NCBI RefSeq assembly: GCF_029893365.1
Contig: NZ_JARXUZ010000002.1
Span: 123,344 to 187,343 of the forward strand
Source of the DNA: Cryobacterium sp. CG_9.6
GTDB taxonomy: Bacteria > Actinomycetota > Actinomycetes > Actinomycetales > Microbacteriaceae
Reading direction: 5' to 3'
DNA: 64,000 bases
Position numbers and translations under genes: made by a program. The notes beneath the pieces were generated by a model. That model was not told the DNA's origin and searched no databases. It saw nothing but the letters and a program-made list of their open reading frames with translations. Below are positions 1 through 8,610 of this stretch, piece by piece; the first letter of the stretch is position 1, and each line of letters starts with the position of its first letter.

Positions 1-802
1 ATCAACGACCGTCCGCGTTCGTTCCATTCTTGGATGATGTCTTCCGTCCATTCGAAGACGGTGAGGACGCTGCGCTGCTTATGAGCAGAGCCTTTCATCG
101 CTTTGCCGAACCGAACGTTGAGGACACCGAAGTTGCCAAATTCGGGCGCCTGCGGGTTGCGGGAGAAGTCAAACGTCTCGAGGTGACGCACCTCGTTTCG
201 GCGCAGGCCGTAGGAATATGCAATCTTGAAAATGGTGCTGTCTCGGAAGCTCGGGAGCCACCCTTTGCGGTGATGCCGGGCGATCCGGTCTGCCTCATCG
301 TCTGCCCGATCGAACAATGCTTGCACCTCTGCCTTTGTGAAAGCTCGCTTGCCGGGCCCTCGTTCTGATTCTTGGACATGGGTGGCGGTGTTCCACTCAA
401 AACACACCTGGGTGGGTGAGTGCCGAACAGTTCAAGGCAGATTCGCGTCCATTCGTAGCCAGGGTCGGTGAGGTAGGCGCAGAAAAGCCTGAGGGCATTT
501 TGGTAACTGCGCAGCGTTGACTGGGTGTTCTGGTGAACGGAACGCTGGTCTCCGAAAAACTCGTCGACATGACTCGATGTCCAGTTCCACGGGTGTTCGT
601 TGGTGGCCTCGAGGAATCGCCGCACAAGGCGCTCTCGCTGTTGGATCGTCTGGAAACTCAAATTTCGGCTGAGCTGCTGGTTACGCCACCCATCGAACAT
701 TTCCTGCACGACCTGGTCTTCAGGATGAAGCAGCGGAACCGCAGCATTTCGCGATGCTCTACCAATTGAATCGATCGCCAAAACGTCTCCCAACGAGTGC
801 AT
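1..802 (-). pseudogene. Tyrosine recombinase (integrase), frameshifted and cut by the window edge
   Basis: A phage-integrase-type site-specific recombinase read leftwards. The N-terminal part (about 802 down to 415) has the helical core-binding domain (FLEATNEHPWNW, LRSYQNALRLFCAYL). Near 412-425 the reading frame must change. In the next frame the protein continues as FEWNTATHV, then FTKAEVQALFDRADDEADR and the catalytic-domain start IAYSYGLRRNEVRHLE, which contains the box I Arg. This second frame stays open to base 1, so the C-terminal His and Tyr residues lie outside the window. The start at 802 (MHSLGD) is chosen because upstream residues look non-coding. A single indel or a sequencing error would explain the break. 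Confidence 0.75.
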
Positions 803-1034
803 CAGATGCTTGATTCTTGCACTAGTTGCATGATCAGCGCAAACACTGAGCACAATGTGACTTCAACCCACGAGGAACACATCGCCTCAGCATCATGCGC
901 GCCAACTGGATCACGTCAGCCGCCACGGGGAAATGCTGACCGAAAGGCAGTTTCCACCGCCACTGGATAGTCACACGATGCCGCAGGGCGAGGAGCGCCT
1001 AGTCGTGCATCTGTTGCAATAATACCTACTCTTG

Positions 1035-1063
1035 TTGACATAATCATTATTATCGGTCATATT
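1035..1063 (+). promoter_or_regulatory. Possible sigma70-type promoter
   Basis: A perfect TTGACA (1035-1040) is followed after 17 bases by CATATT, which matches TATAAT at four of six positions. The stretch is AT-rich compared with its surroundings and lies about 85 bases upstream of the broken antitoxin-like gene at 1148. It is assigned from sequence similarity only. Confidence 0.3.
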
Positions 1064-1147
1064 AGGTGGGATTTTAGGTGTGATGTTTTTGTGTTTTTAG
1101 GTAATGATTTACTTGGTTTTTTCGTGTAGATGGTGTGGGATAAATGT

Positions 1148-1537
1148 ATGAGCACGAAAACGTCTCGTCCAGGGCTTCGAGGCTACGAAGATTCTCTTCG
1201 GCTGTCAACGGCTGAAATCGTCGGAGGGCTGCGGGCGGCACTAGGCGCAAAGCTTGTGGCATTTTTGGGAGGCGTTCGTGAGACGCGTGCCGTTCGCGAG
1301 TGAGCGAACGGAACGCGGACACCGTCGAGCGGCGTTGTACTGCGGTTGCGTACGTCGTTTTATGTCATGGCGATGTTGCAGGAACGCGAAGCGGATGCAA
1401 CTGTCGCTAGTTGGTTCCAAGGGATGAACCCGGAACCGGGTGACCAATCACCCGCTGCGCTGTTGCGCACGGAGCCGTTAGACGCAATTGGCCCGAAAGC
1501 CATCGCGGCGGCGCGGTCGTTTCGTGCGCACGGGTAG
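1148..1537 (+). pseudogene. Xre/antitoxin-like DNA-binding protein with internal stop
   Basis: In one frame from ATG 1148 the sequence reads LSTAEIVGGLRAALGAKLVAF, then LGGVRETRAVRE, a TGA at 1301-1303, then ANGTRTPSS, MLQEREADATVASWFQGMNP and LDAIGPKAIAAARSFRAHG, ending at 1537. The pattern (helix-turn-helix, REWANG-type turn, WFQGMNP, final AARAF-type helix) matches actinobacterial Xre/MbcA-type antitoxin-like regulators, where a Trp normally sits at the stop position (TGG to TGA). So one nonsense change breaks an otherwise intact gene of about 129 codons. No RES-type toxin gene is seen beside it. A start at TTG 1346 would make only the C-terminal half. Confidence 0.65.
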
Positions 1538-1567
1538 ATGTTGCCCTCGGTTCGGCTGTCTAGATAA

Positions 1568-2752
1568 CTACTCGCCTTGTCTGGTGATGAAGTCGGCCAT
1601 GCCCGGCACAGTGAAAGCAACGAAACCGCGTTCGGGCGTGTAGATGTGACCGGTCCGGATCAGGTCTCGGCGGTTGACGGAGAGATCCGTGGTGCGCTTC
1701 TTCCGCAGCCGGGTCACGAGTTCGGCCATAGATGAGGGGCTGTCCTCGTCGAGGGCCATCGCGGACATAAAGGCCCGCTGGGTTGGTGTGGCCCGCTCCC
1801 ATCTTGATTGATAGAGACCTTGTTCTACTTCAGTCCGCGCAGATTCGATGCCAATCTCAGCGTCTTGAAGCGTGATGGTGTCTGTGGCCCGCACAGCCCA
1901 GACATGACTTCCACACGCTTGAATGAAATAGGGGTATCCCCCGGTCGCTGTCACAGCCGCATCTAGGGCGTCGGCCTCCCACACGACCCCGTTGACATGC
2001 GCAGGAGCAGTGAGGGCGTCAGATGTTGCAATGGTGTCGAGCAACCCAATCTGTCGATAGTCGTACAGGCGCTCTGCGTAACTGGTCGCGTCGGCCAGCA
2101 CGGCGGGCAAGGACGGCAACCCCGCTCCGACGAACACGACCGGAACAGGGAACACGTCCTGACCGAGATTATGCAACGCAACGTTGAGGGCAGCGAGATC
2201 CTCGGATGACGCTTCTTGGAGCTCATCAACGGCCAGCACAATGACCGTGTTCGCCTCACGCGCAGCACGGCCCAGGGCTTCCAAGAGTTCCTGGAGATCG
2301 ACGGCGAGATCTCCGCTATCGGCCACACCGCGCTCAGGCATGACGTCGACGGTGAAGGAGTAGGTCCCTGATGGGTCCACACGAATTTGGAATGACCGCA
2401 GCGCGCCGGCAGCTTTGGACCAGAGTGCTTTGGCCCGGTCAGAGCTTGACAGGACCCTGCGAAATGCGAGGTGAAGCTCCTTGACCAAAGCGACGGCCAA
2501 AGGCTTACTACTCGAGGCCTCCACCTTGACAAAGATCAGCTTGAGTTCGGCCGCATCGCGTCCGAGTTGATTGAGCAACACAGTCTTACCCACTCCCCGG
2601 AGCCCAGAGAGGATCCACGGCCGTTCCCCCTCCCCCGATTCCCGAGCCTGGTAGAGCCGGTTCCGGAATTCACTAAGTAGATCAGAACGGCCAGCCAAGA
2701 CCGGTGGCACTCGCCCGGCGCCGGGCTTGAAAGGGTTTATCGCAAGGTCCAC
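1568..2752 (-). CDS. AAA/Orc1-like ATPase
   Basis: A STAND/archaeal-ATPase-like P-loop protein. Reading from the N-terminus: NPFKPGAGRVPPVLAGR (the usual entry of this family), Walker A SGLRGVGKTVLLNQLG, Walker B VIVLAVDELQ, a sensor-like VPVVFVGAGLPSLP, then a helical C-terminus with a possible winged helix (MAELVTRLRKKRTTDLSVNRRDLIRTGHIY). Members of this group are nucleotide-dependent switches often found on mobile elements; the target here is unknown. The frame is open to ATG 2845, but residues upstream of GTG 2752 look unlike protein, so 2752 is preferred. The start is uncertain because no clear ribosome-binding site is visible. Confidence 0.75.
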   Translation of the reverse strand: MDLAINPFKPGAGRVPPVLAGRSDLLSEFRNRLYQARESGEGERPWILSGLRGVGKTVLLNQLGRDAAELKLIFVKVEASSSKPLAVALVKELHLAFRRVLSSSDRAKALWSKAAGALRSFQIRVDPSGTYSFTVDVMPERGVADSGDLAVDLQELLEALGRAAREANTVIVLAVDELQEASSEDLAALNVALHNLGQDVFPVPVVFVGAGLPSLPAVLADATSYAERLYDYRQIGLLDTIATSDALTAPAHVNGVVWEADALDAAVTATGGYPYFIQACGSHVWAVRATDTITLQDAEIGIESARTEVEQGLYQSRWERATPTQRAFMSAMALDEDSPSSMAELVTRLRKKRTTDLSVNRRDLIRTGHIYTPERGFVAFTVPGMADFITRQGE

Positions 2753-2869
2753 AACTAAAATAATATCTCGACGAGTAAAAGAATCGTTTACTCGATCGTA
2801 TAAGTTTGTATAAAAAGGTCCGCCGAAAGGCGAACCGTCCCTCAAAATAACGGGTAGGACAAAGCTGGC

Positions 2870-3034
2870 GTGGTCTTAGGATGGGCCGGTGCAATCCTCT
2901 TCGTCGCAGTAATAGTCTTTACTGCGGGCGCAGCCGCACCCATAATTGCGGGGGTTGCCATTGCGCTCTCGGTAGCCAGCACGCGCGAGCTGGGGCCTCG
3001 GGAGGCATTCTCAAATATGTGGGATCGGCGCTGA
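2870..3034 (+). CDS. Possible small membrane peptide (54 aa)
   Basis: From GTG 2870 a short frame encodes VVLGWAGAILFVAVIVFTAG, AAAPIIAGVAIALSVAST and a charged tail ending at TGA 3032-3034. It has one long or two short hydrophobic helices. A weak purine-rich stretch precedes the start. It lies directly upstream of the first of three related membrane protein genes and may be a degraded fourth member or a short leader gene. It could also be chance. Confidence 0.3.
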   Translation: MVLGWAGAILFVAVIVFTAGAAAPIIAGVAIALSVASTRELGPREAFSNMWDRR

Positions 3035-3111
3035 TACCGTGGAGAAAAATAGCCGACGCGACTTCCCTCACGGTCGATACAGGCACGTACTATAAGCAAT
3101 CGAGGTATCAG

Positions 3112-3474
3112 GTGACCGAAAATCACATCGTCATCTTGCCGGGGCGATCGGCCGAGGAATGGAGCCGTGGCATTGGTCCTTTTGTGCTCTCGTCCATGCT
3201 CCTGGCAGTGATTTTCGTCCCTGCGTACGTTCTGTCAGGGGCAACTGCGGCAACGGCACCCATTTGGCTGTACGCGTTGTTCGTTGTGATGTTGCTGCTG
3301 TTCTTTGCGGGGATGTTCGTCTTTTTAGCGGCAGCTTTCAAAGCCATGCGCGAGGCGAAGGCCGGGTACACCACGACGGGCGGCCAGTACCCAAATTTGC
3401 CGCAGCTCGAGTCACGGACCGGCGTTGTCATCAGGCCAGCGCCCACGACAACTTCGCCTCCACCCACCGCTTAG
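3112..3474 (+). CDS. Small two-helix membrane protein, tandem paralogue 1
   Basis: A 120-residue protein of unknown function. It begins VTENHIVILPGRSAEEWSRG, has hydrophobic segments at about residues 22-45 (FVLSSMLLAVIFVPAYVLSG) and 52-78 (APIWLYALFVVMLLLFFAGM), then a cytoplasmic-type tail KAMREAKAGYTTTGG, YPNLPQLESRTGVVIRPAPT and a Pro/Thr end. Start GTG 3112 is chosen because the two downstream copies have ATG or former ATG in the same context (TGACCGAA). The conserved LPQLESRTG tail suggests a binding motif. It is not recognised as a named family. Confidence 0.6.
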   Translation: MTENHIVILPGRSAEEWSRGIGPFVLSSMLLAVIFVPAYVLSGATAATAPIWLYALFVVMLLLFFAGMFVFLAAAFKAMREAKAGYTTTGGQYPNLPQLESRTGVVIRPAPTTTSPPPTA

Positions 3475-3675
3475 TTTCAATGATTCAGCGCGATACATGT
3501 TCCAGAGCTTGTTGGATTCACTCGCAGAGAAGACTCTGAACGTTGGATTCCCGGGACTCTACAACGCTGCTGGGGCCCGCTGGCGAGAGCTCGAAGGATC
3601 GGGGTTGAACCCGCCCGGCGGCGGTAGTCTCATTGAAAACACCGGCCCATGAAACGTCATTGATATCGAGCGCAG

Positions 3676-4068
3676 GTGAATACGTATAGAGAATTGGGTG
3701 AGAGTTATGACCGAAAACCATATGAGATGTTGCCGGGGCGATCCGCCGAAGAATGGGGCCGAAACCTCACTCCCCTTGCGCTCTGCTCGATGCTCCTGAG
3801 AGCGCTTCTGGTTCCGGCTTACCTTCTGGCAGGCGCAACTGCGGCGACGGTTCCCGGCTGGTTGTACGCGTTGTTCGGGTTGACAATGTTGCTCTTGTCA
3901 TTAGCGATGTTCATCTATTTTGCGGTGGCCATCAAAGCCGCGCGCGAGTCCAAAGCCGAGTACACCACCACGGGCGGAATGTACCCGAAGTTGCCGCAGT
4001 TGGAGTCACGGACCGGCGTCGTCCTCCGGCCAGCACCTACGACAACTTTGCTTCCACCCACCGATTAG
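3676..4068 (+). CDS. Small two-helix membrane protein, tandem paralogue 2 (shifted start)
   Basis: Closely related to the copies on either side: EMLPGRSAEEWGRN, two hydrophobic helices, YTTTGGMYPKLPQLESRTG. Compared with copy 3, one T is missing just after the ancestral ATG (3707-3709): copy 3 reads ACCACATTGAGATG and this copy reads ACCATATGAGATG. The ancestral start is therefore out of frame. GTG 3676 would give an in-frame product with a new N-terminus (NTYRELGESYDRKPY), so the gene may be rescued or dead. Confidence 0.5.
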   Translation: MNTYRELGESYDRKPYEMLPGRSAEEWGRNLTPLALCSMLLRALLVPAYLLAGATAATVPGWLYALFGLTMLLLSLAMFIYFAVAIKAARESKAEYTTTGGMYPKLPQLESRTGVVLRPAPTTTLLPPTD

Positions 4069-4225
4069 CTTTAAAGACTTACGCGACAGATACTCCAGAG
4101 CCTGTCGGATTCACTCAGCGGAGTTGAACCCGCGCGGCAGCGGTAGTCCCGTCGAAAATAGCGGCCCGGGAAACGTCATTGATAACGAACGCAATCGAAT
4201 ACGTACAGAGGATTGGGTGAGAGTT

Positions 4226-4564
4226 ATGACCGAAGACCACATTGAGATGCTGCCGGGGCTCTCTGCCGCCGACTGGTCGCGCATTCTGAGGTCTCGCGTG
4301 CGCTGGCTAGCGCTTTTCATGCCGGTTCCTTTTGCTATTTACTATGTGTCCGGCGCATCCATGGACACGATTCCCCTGTGGCTTTACGTGTTATTCGGGT
4401 TAATCCCGTTGTTCTTCGCTCTGAGTGTGTTCTTCATTGTTGCGGCGTCAATCAAAGCCGCCCGCGAAGTCAAAGCCAGGTACACGACGTATGACGGGAT
4501 CCACCCGGAATTGCCGCAGCTTGAGTCCCGGACCGGCATCGTCTTGAGGGAGGCCGCAGCTTGA
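4226..4564 (+). CDS. Small two-helix membrane protein, tandem paralogue 3
   Basis: 112 residues starting MTEDHIEMLPGLSAADWSRI, with hydrophobic segments at about residues 26-48 and 54-76, then IKAAREVKARYTTYDG and HPELPQLESRTGIVLREAAA. The upstream 70 bases (ACGTCATTGATA...GGTGAGAGTTATGACCG) are nearly the same as those before copy 2, so the duplicated unit includes the leader. The stop at 4562-4564 arises inside a 40-bp tandem duplication; without it the frame would continue into different sequence. Function unknown. Confidence 0.6.
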   Translation: MTEDHIEMLPGLSAADWSRILRSRVRWLALFMPVPFAIYYVSGASMDTIPLWLYVLFGLIPLFFALSVFFIVAASIKAAREVKARYTTYDGIHPELPQLESRTGIVLREAAA

Positions 4565-4592
4565 GTCCCGGACCGGCATCGTCTTGAGGGAG
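4513..4592. repeat. Exact 40-bp tandem duplication
   Basis: Bases 4513-4552 and 4553-4592 are identical 40-bp units (each starts GCCGCAGCTTGAGTCC and ends TTGAGGGAG). Forty is not a multiple of three, so the duplication changes the C-terminus of paralogue 3 and creates its present stop. Confidence 0.95.
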
Positions 4593-4605
4593 ACTCCCAC
4601 CACAA

Positions 4606-5046
4606 GTGAAGAAGTCCGTTCGATGGAAGACAGTGATACCAACTCTGCTCCTCGGAGTTGTCACAGTCGTACCCGCCGTCATCCGCACCCGCGACGACTT
4701 CTCCATGTGGATCTACATTGGACTGCCGGTGCTCCTCCCTATCTTGGCGATCGCATCAGTACTGGGTCTTCTTCGTCGGCGGCGTTCGACCCGGGTGTGG
4801 GCAGAAATGGCGCAGTCGCATCCGAGCGAGCAGAAGAACATTGTGTTCGTCTACCTCAAGACTAAGAATGAGCTCACGCGGCTCGGTTGGCGCCTGCACG
4901 GCAACGCTCTAGCCTCGATTACTGCTATCGGCGTGGTGTTTGGCGATGATGTGAGTTTTTGTGACTATGGCAGCGTTAGTCGGACCCACCAGGGCAATCT
5001 AAGCGGGACCCACTTCGGCTGTTTCGGCGTGTCACGGGCAACTTAA
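4606..5046 (+). CDS. Membrane protein with IS21-derived C-terminal tail
   Basis: From GTG 4606: VKKSVRWKTVIPTLLLGVVT, a second hydrophobic segment IGLPVLLPILAIASVLGLL, an RRRR stop-transfer cluster, then a soluble region ending ITAIGVVFGDDVS. The IS21 left end begins at about 4968, so the last 25 or so residues to TAA 5046 come from the insertion sequence. Removing the element leaves a stop within a few codons, so the protein may be nearly complete at about 120 residues. Unknown function; it follows the tandem membrane paralogues and may belong to the same cluster. Confidence 0.5.
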   Translation: MKKSVRWKTVIPTLLLGVVTVVPAVIRTRDDFSMWIYIGLPVLLPILAIASVLGLLRRRRSTRVWAEMAQSHPSEQKNIVFVYLKTKNELTRLGWRLHGNALASITAIGVVFGDDVSFCDYGSVSRTHQGNLSGTHFGCFGVSRAT

Positions 5047-5106
5047 CCGGGACCCACCTCCACCGTGGTCGCAACGTGTTTTCGGTTGCTCAAGGTGGAG
5101 GTTCGG

Positions 5107-6782
5107 ATGGAGTCTCGGGTGGAGTTGTTCTCACGGATCCGGCGTGATGCGCGCGTGGAAGGCCTGTCAATACGTGAGTTGGCTCGGCGTCATGGTGTCG
5201 GCCGGCCAACGGTTCGGTTGGCTCTCGCGCAAGCAGAACCGCCGTCCCGGAAAACGCGGGTGCGGACGGCGCCTCGGTTGGACATGTTCAAGAGCGTCAT
5301 CGACGAGATGCTCCGCCAGGACCTCGATGCCCCGCGCAAGCAACGTCACACGGCGAGGCGGGTTTTCGCTCGCCTCGCGGACGAGGAAGCTGCGACGGAG
5401 CTGTCGTATTCAACGGTTCGGAATTATGTCCGCCGGCGGCGGCCAGAGATTGACGTGGAAGCCGGCCGGCTGCCGGAGGTCTTTATCCCGCAAGAGCACG
5501 CACCGGGCGCGGAAGCGGAGGTGGACTTCGGGGAAGTGTGGGTGGTTCTGGCTGGGGTGAAGACGAAGTGCCACATGTTTACCTTCCGTCTCTCCCATTC
5601 CGGGAAGGCAATCCACCGGGTCTATCCGACGCAGGCGCAGGAAGCGTTCCTCGAGGGGCACCTCGACGCGTTCGACGATATCGGTGGTATCCCGACGAGG
5701 CACATTCGTTACGACAACCTCACCGACGCGGTCGTGAAAGTCATCTACGGCTCTGGCAGGCAACAAAACGAGAACCAACGGTGGGTGCTGTTTCGTTCCC
5801 ATTACGGGTTCGATGCGTTCTACTGCCATCCAGGTATTGAGGGCGCTCACGAGAAGGGCGGGTCGAGGGGGAAGTCGGCCGGTTCCGCCGCACTCATCTC
5901 TCTCCGATGCCCATCGTTGATTCTCTCGCCGACCTCAACAACCGAATCCGGCAGTGGGATCTCGACGATGAGCGCCGCAGAATCAGCGACCGGATAAGGA
6001 CGGTTGCTCAGGACTTCGCCGTGGAGCGCCCGTTGCTGGCGCCGATCACGCTCGAACGGTTTGAACCAGGATTGTCGCTGACGCCGCGGGTGAGCCGGTC
6101 GAGTTTGGTGCGGGTGCGGATGGCGTCCTACTCGGTTCCTGCGCGTTTCATCGGCCGTCCCGTTCGGGTTTCTCTTCGTGCGTCGGAGCTGGTGATTTTT
6201 GACGGGCGCGCCGAGATTGCGAGGCATCCCCGGGTCGTTGCCGTGCACGGGCAAAGCGTGAACCTTGACCATTACCTCGAGGTCCTCCGATACAAACCCG
6301 GAGCGCTCCCCGGATCAACAGCGTTAGCGAATGCTCGCGCTTCTGGCGCGTTCACCTCCGCGCACGAAGCGTTCTGGGCTGCCGCCCGAAAGACCGACGG
6401 TGATGCTGGCGGCACGCGCGCCCTCATCGACGTTCTTCCGCTGCACCGGTCGATGGCCGCCGCCGATGTCATCGCCGGAATCATGGCAGCGCTCACCGTT
6501 GGGGCAGTCACAGCCGATGTCGTGGCCGTTGAAGCGCGTCGCCACGAAGCGTTGGGTGGGTCCCTGCAGGAGCGTCACCGCGTCGAACACAGTCGTGGTC
6601 CCGAGCGACGAGTGGTCAGTCTTACTCAACGTCGCCTCGCTGACCCGGCCGCCGTTATCGCTGGTCTTCCCGCTGACACCCGACCACTTCCCCCGGTCGC
6701 CGCTTACGACGAGCTGTTGCGATTGCCTGAACGATCCGAATGTGAGGCCGCACCCGCGGCGAAGAAGGGAAATGTGTCATGA
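5107..6782 (+). pseudogene. istA: IS21 transposase IstA, frameshifted
   Basis: DDE transposase of IS21. It starts at ATG 5107 (MESRVELFSRIRRDARVEGL) with a helix-turn-helix (IRELARRHGVGRPTVRLAL). Catalytic residues lie in AEVDFGEVWV (first Asp), HIRYDNLTDAV (second Asp) and, across the break, GIEGAHEKGG/EGEVGRFRR (Glu). At 5857-5862 one G is missing from a G run: after HEKGG the frame must shift to read VEGEVGRFRRTHLSPMP. The remainder (PIVDSLADLNNRIRQWD to the end) is intact and ends in ATGA overlapping istB. One deletion thus separates the catalytic Glu from the first two Asp residues. Confidence 0.85.
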
Positions 6783-7585
6783 CGACTCCGACGACCATCA
6801 CCACCGTTCTGCGCAGGAGAAGGGGCTTGACGGAGGAAGCCGCCAACGCAGCCATAGATCAGGCCTGCCGGAGGCTCCGCCTTCCCACGATCCGCGCTGT
6901 CGTGGACGAAGCAACAACCGCGGCCAAGAAGGAGCAACTCACCTATCAAGGGTTTCTCGCCGAGCTCCTTCTGGCCGAATGCGATGACCGCGACCGCCGT
7001 TCCTCGGCCCGCCGCGTCAAAGCGGCCGGGTTTCCGAGGGACAAATGGCTGGGAGACTTCAGCTTCGACGCGAACCCGAACATCAACCCCGCCACCATCA
7101 ATACCCTCGCCACCGGCGAATGGGTGCGCCGCGGGCAGCCCCTCTGTCTCATCGGCGACTCCGGCACCGGAAAAAGCCACCTACTCATCACCCTCGGCAC
7201 CGCAGCGGCGGAGAAAGGATTCCGGGTCAAATACACGCTCGCCACACGTCTGGTCAACGAACTTGTCGAAGCCGCCGATGAGAAAAACCTCGCCCGAACT
7301 ATCGCCCGCTACGGCCGCGTCGACCTCCTAATGATTGACGAACTGGGCTACATGGAACTCGACCGCCGCGGAGCCGAACTGCTCTTCCAAGTCCTCACCG
7401 AGCGGGAAGAAAACAACTCCATCGCGATCGCCTCCAACGAATCCTTTTCGGGCTGGACGAAGACATTCACCGACCCCAGACTCTGCGCCGCAATCGTGGA
7501 CCGGCTGACGTTCAACGGCACCATCATCGAAACCGGGACCGACTCCTACCGCCTCGCCCACACGCGAGCCCAACGAACCGGCTGA
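6779..7585 (+). CDS. istB: IS21 helper ATPase IstB
   Basis: AAA+ ATPase that helps IstA during IS21 transposition. It has 268 residues with Walker A GDSGTGKSHL, Walker B LLMIDELGYM, sensor region SIAIASNESFSGW and the family-typical end RLTFNGTIIETGTDSYRLAH. The start ATG overlaps the istA stop (ATGA), the usual translational coupling. The gene looks complete, so it could act in trans with another IstA copy. Confidence 0.93.
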   Translation: MTTPTTITTVLRRRRGLTEEAANAAIDQACRRLRLPTIRAVVDEATTAAKKEQLTYQGFLAELLLAECDDRDRRSSARRVKAAGFPRDKWLGDFSFDANPNINPATINTLATGEWVRRGQPLCLIGDSGTGKSHLLITLGTAAAEKGFRVKYTLATRLVNELVEAADEKNLARTIARYGRVDLLMIDELGYMELDRRGAELLFQVLTEREENNSIAIASNESFSGWTKTFTDPRLCAAIVDRLTFNGTIIETGTDSYRLAHTRAQRTG

Positions 7586-7599
7586 GCCAGCATCGACGG

Positions 7600-7890
7600 T
7601 CACTTCACCTGGACGAAATGCTCGACAACGGGGAATGGGTCATAGAAATGGTGCAGCAGGCCTTTCCAAAGCTCGTACTCCGGTGACGCCCGGAAACCAT
7701 GCGTGTGAGCTTCCACGGAATTCCACTCCACAAGAAGCACATAGAGGTTCGGCGATTCCATCGATCTCGACAAGGACAGAGAACGGAACCCGGGCTGGCC
7801 GCCAATTAATGGACGCGCCTGCTTGAACGCCGCCTCAAACTCCACTTCGGAACCAGCACGCACCGAAAGAATTGCATGCTCAAGAATCAT
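7600..7890 (-). CDS. Antibiotic-biosynthesis-monooxygenase (ABM)-like protein
   Basis: A 96-residue single-domain protein: MILEHAILSVRAGSEVEFEA, ARPLIGGQPGFRSLSLSRSM, NLYVLLVEWNSVEAHTHGFR, and an end with YDPFPVVEHF. Order and length fit the dimeric alpha-beta barrel ABM family, which includes quinone-forming monooxygenases and many proteins of unknown role. It lies convergent to istB and inside the terminal repeats of the IS21 element, so it is a passenger gene. No catalytic role can be assigned from sequence. Confidence 0.7.
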   Translation of the reverse strand: MILEHAILSVRAGSEVEFEAAFKQARPLIGGQPGFRSLSLSRSMESPNLYVLLVEWNSVEAHTHGFRASPEYELWKGLLHHFYDPFPVVEHFVQVK

Positions 7891-8057
7891 GCCCTCAGCC
7901 TCTCACGACGCTCCCAAGCCAAATCAATAGAAGGTTTAGTGGGTCCCGCTTAGATTGCCCCGGTGGGTCCCACTTGGGTTGACATAACCATTTTTGAGAG
8001 CACAACGTAGACGGGCCAACCTTCCGCCTGCCCATATCGGCGATAACACAAGCAAAG

Positions 8058-8255
8058 TTGAGCGTTGTTCCGGACGCGGTGAGAGAGCATTTGGCACTCT
8101 CCCTGCTTTTGACCGGGGGAACTCGGCAGCGGTCTCTGCTCTTGAATGTTCGAACGGTGGAGCACCGGCAGATCGATGAGTCTCAGATCACCGCGCTAGC
8201 GGATCAGCTCAATCGCAAGATTAGGGCCGAGACCGCCCAGCGACGGGCTGAATAG
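8058..8255 (+). CDS. Hypothetical 65-aa ORF
   Basis: A short frame from TTG 8058: SVVPDAVREHLALSLLLTGG, RSLLLNVRTVEHRQIDESQI, TALADQLNRKIRAETAQRRA. It has an amphipathic, charged C-terminal helix. It lies just right of the IS21 insertion and may be part of a gene separated from its 5' end. No family recognised; may be non-coding. Confidence 0.25.
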   Translation: MSVVPDAVREHLALSLLLTGGTRQRSLLLNVRTVEHRQIDESQITALADQLNRKIRAETAQRRAE

Positions 8256-8298
8256 TCCTCCCGTGCACGAAATCCCGTTTCGTGGACACCGGATAACC

Positions 8299-8541
8299 CT
8301 ACGTGTCATGCATCATGGATATCGGCGGATACGTTTTCGTCCGTCCGTGCCCCTGTTTCACTGTTCGCCCAAACCGCCATCGCATGCCCGTGCGCCGGTT
8401 AATCTTCAACTGTAGGGATGCTTCGGCGTTTGTGATTCCTTGACTCATCAACCGAGCATATTTAATGCGCGTCTCGGCCAGTGGGAGCGCGCTCGCACCC
8501 TTTTTTCGGCTTCGTGAACTGTCCTCCATCGTTGTCTCCAA
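8299..8541 (-). pseudogene. IS30-type transposase N-terminal fragment
   Basis: About 80 residues: a basic start, then AETRIKYARLMSQGITNAEA, SLQLKINRRTGMRWRFGRTV and TYPPIS, the helix-turn-helix entry of actinobacterial IS30-like transposases (the NRRTG..WR.GR turn). The catalytic DDE domain is absent and the frame ends after MMHDT. Bases 8274-8287 (CCCGTTTCGTGGAC) recur at 59769-59782 and probably belong to an IS end. Confidence 0.6.
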
Positions 8542-8610
8542 AATCCGGTGTTGCGACGACGGCTAGAAAATGCCCTGCCCATGGGCGGCCCCGTCTGTGC
8601 CACCTTGACC

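Larger units (their letters stand above)
4968..7984 (+). mobile_element. IS21-family insertion sequence with passenger gene
   Basis: Carries istA (frameshifted), istB and a convergent passenger gene. The ends are related: the left begins TGGCAGCGTTAGTCGGACCC and the right, read inward, TGTCAACCCAAGTGGGACCC. Both are followed by a further shared stretch containing CAATCTAAGCGGGACCCAC, the multiple terminal repeats expected for IS21. A clear target duplication was not found beyond a possible TA. A shorter relative of the left end plus the 5' part of istA is present inverted at 34041-34460. Confidence 0.85.

Noticed and set aside
3540..3640. GC-rich stretch resembling a tRNA 3' half with GTTGAACCC
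   Set aside because: No acceptor stem or cloverleaf can be formed; it is part of the duplicated leader of the membrane protein genes.
5850..5870. Programmed frameshift in IS21 istA
   Set aside because: IS21 IstA is normally one continuous frame and there is no slippery motif; a lost G in a G run is simpler.
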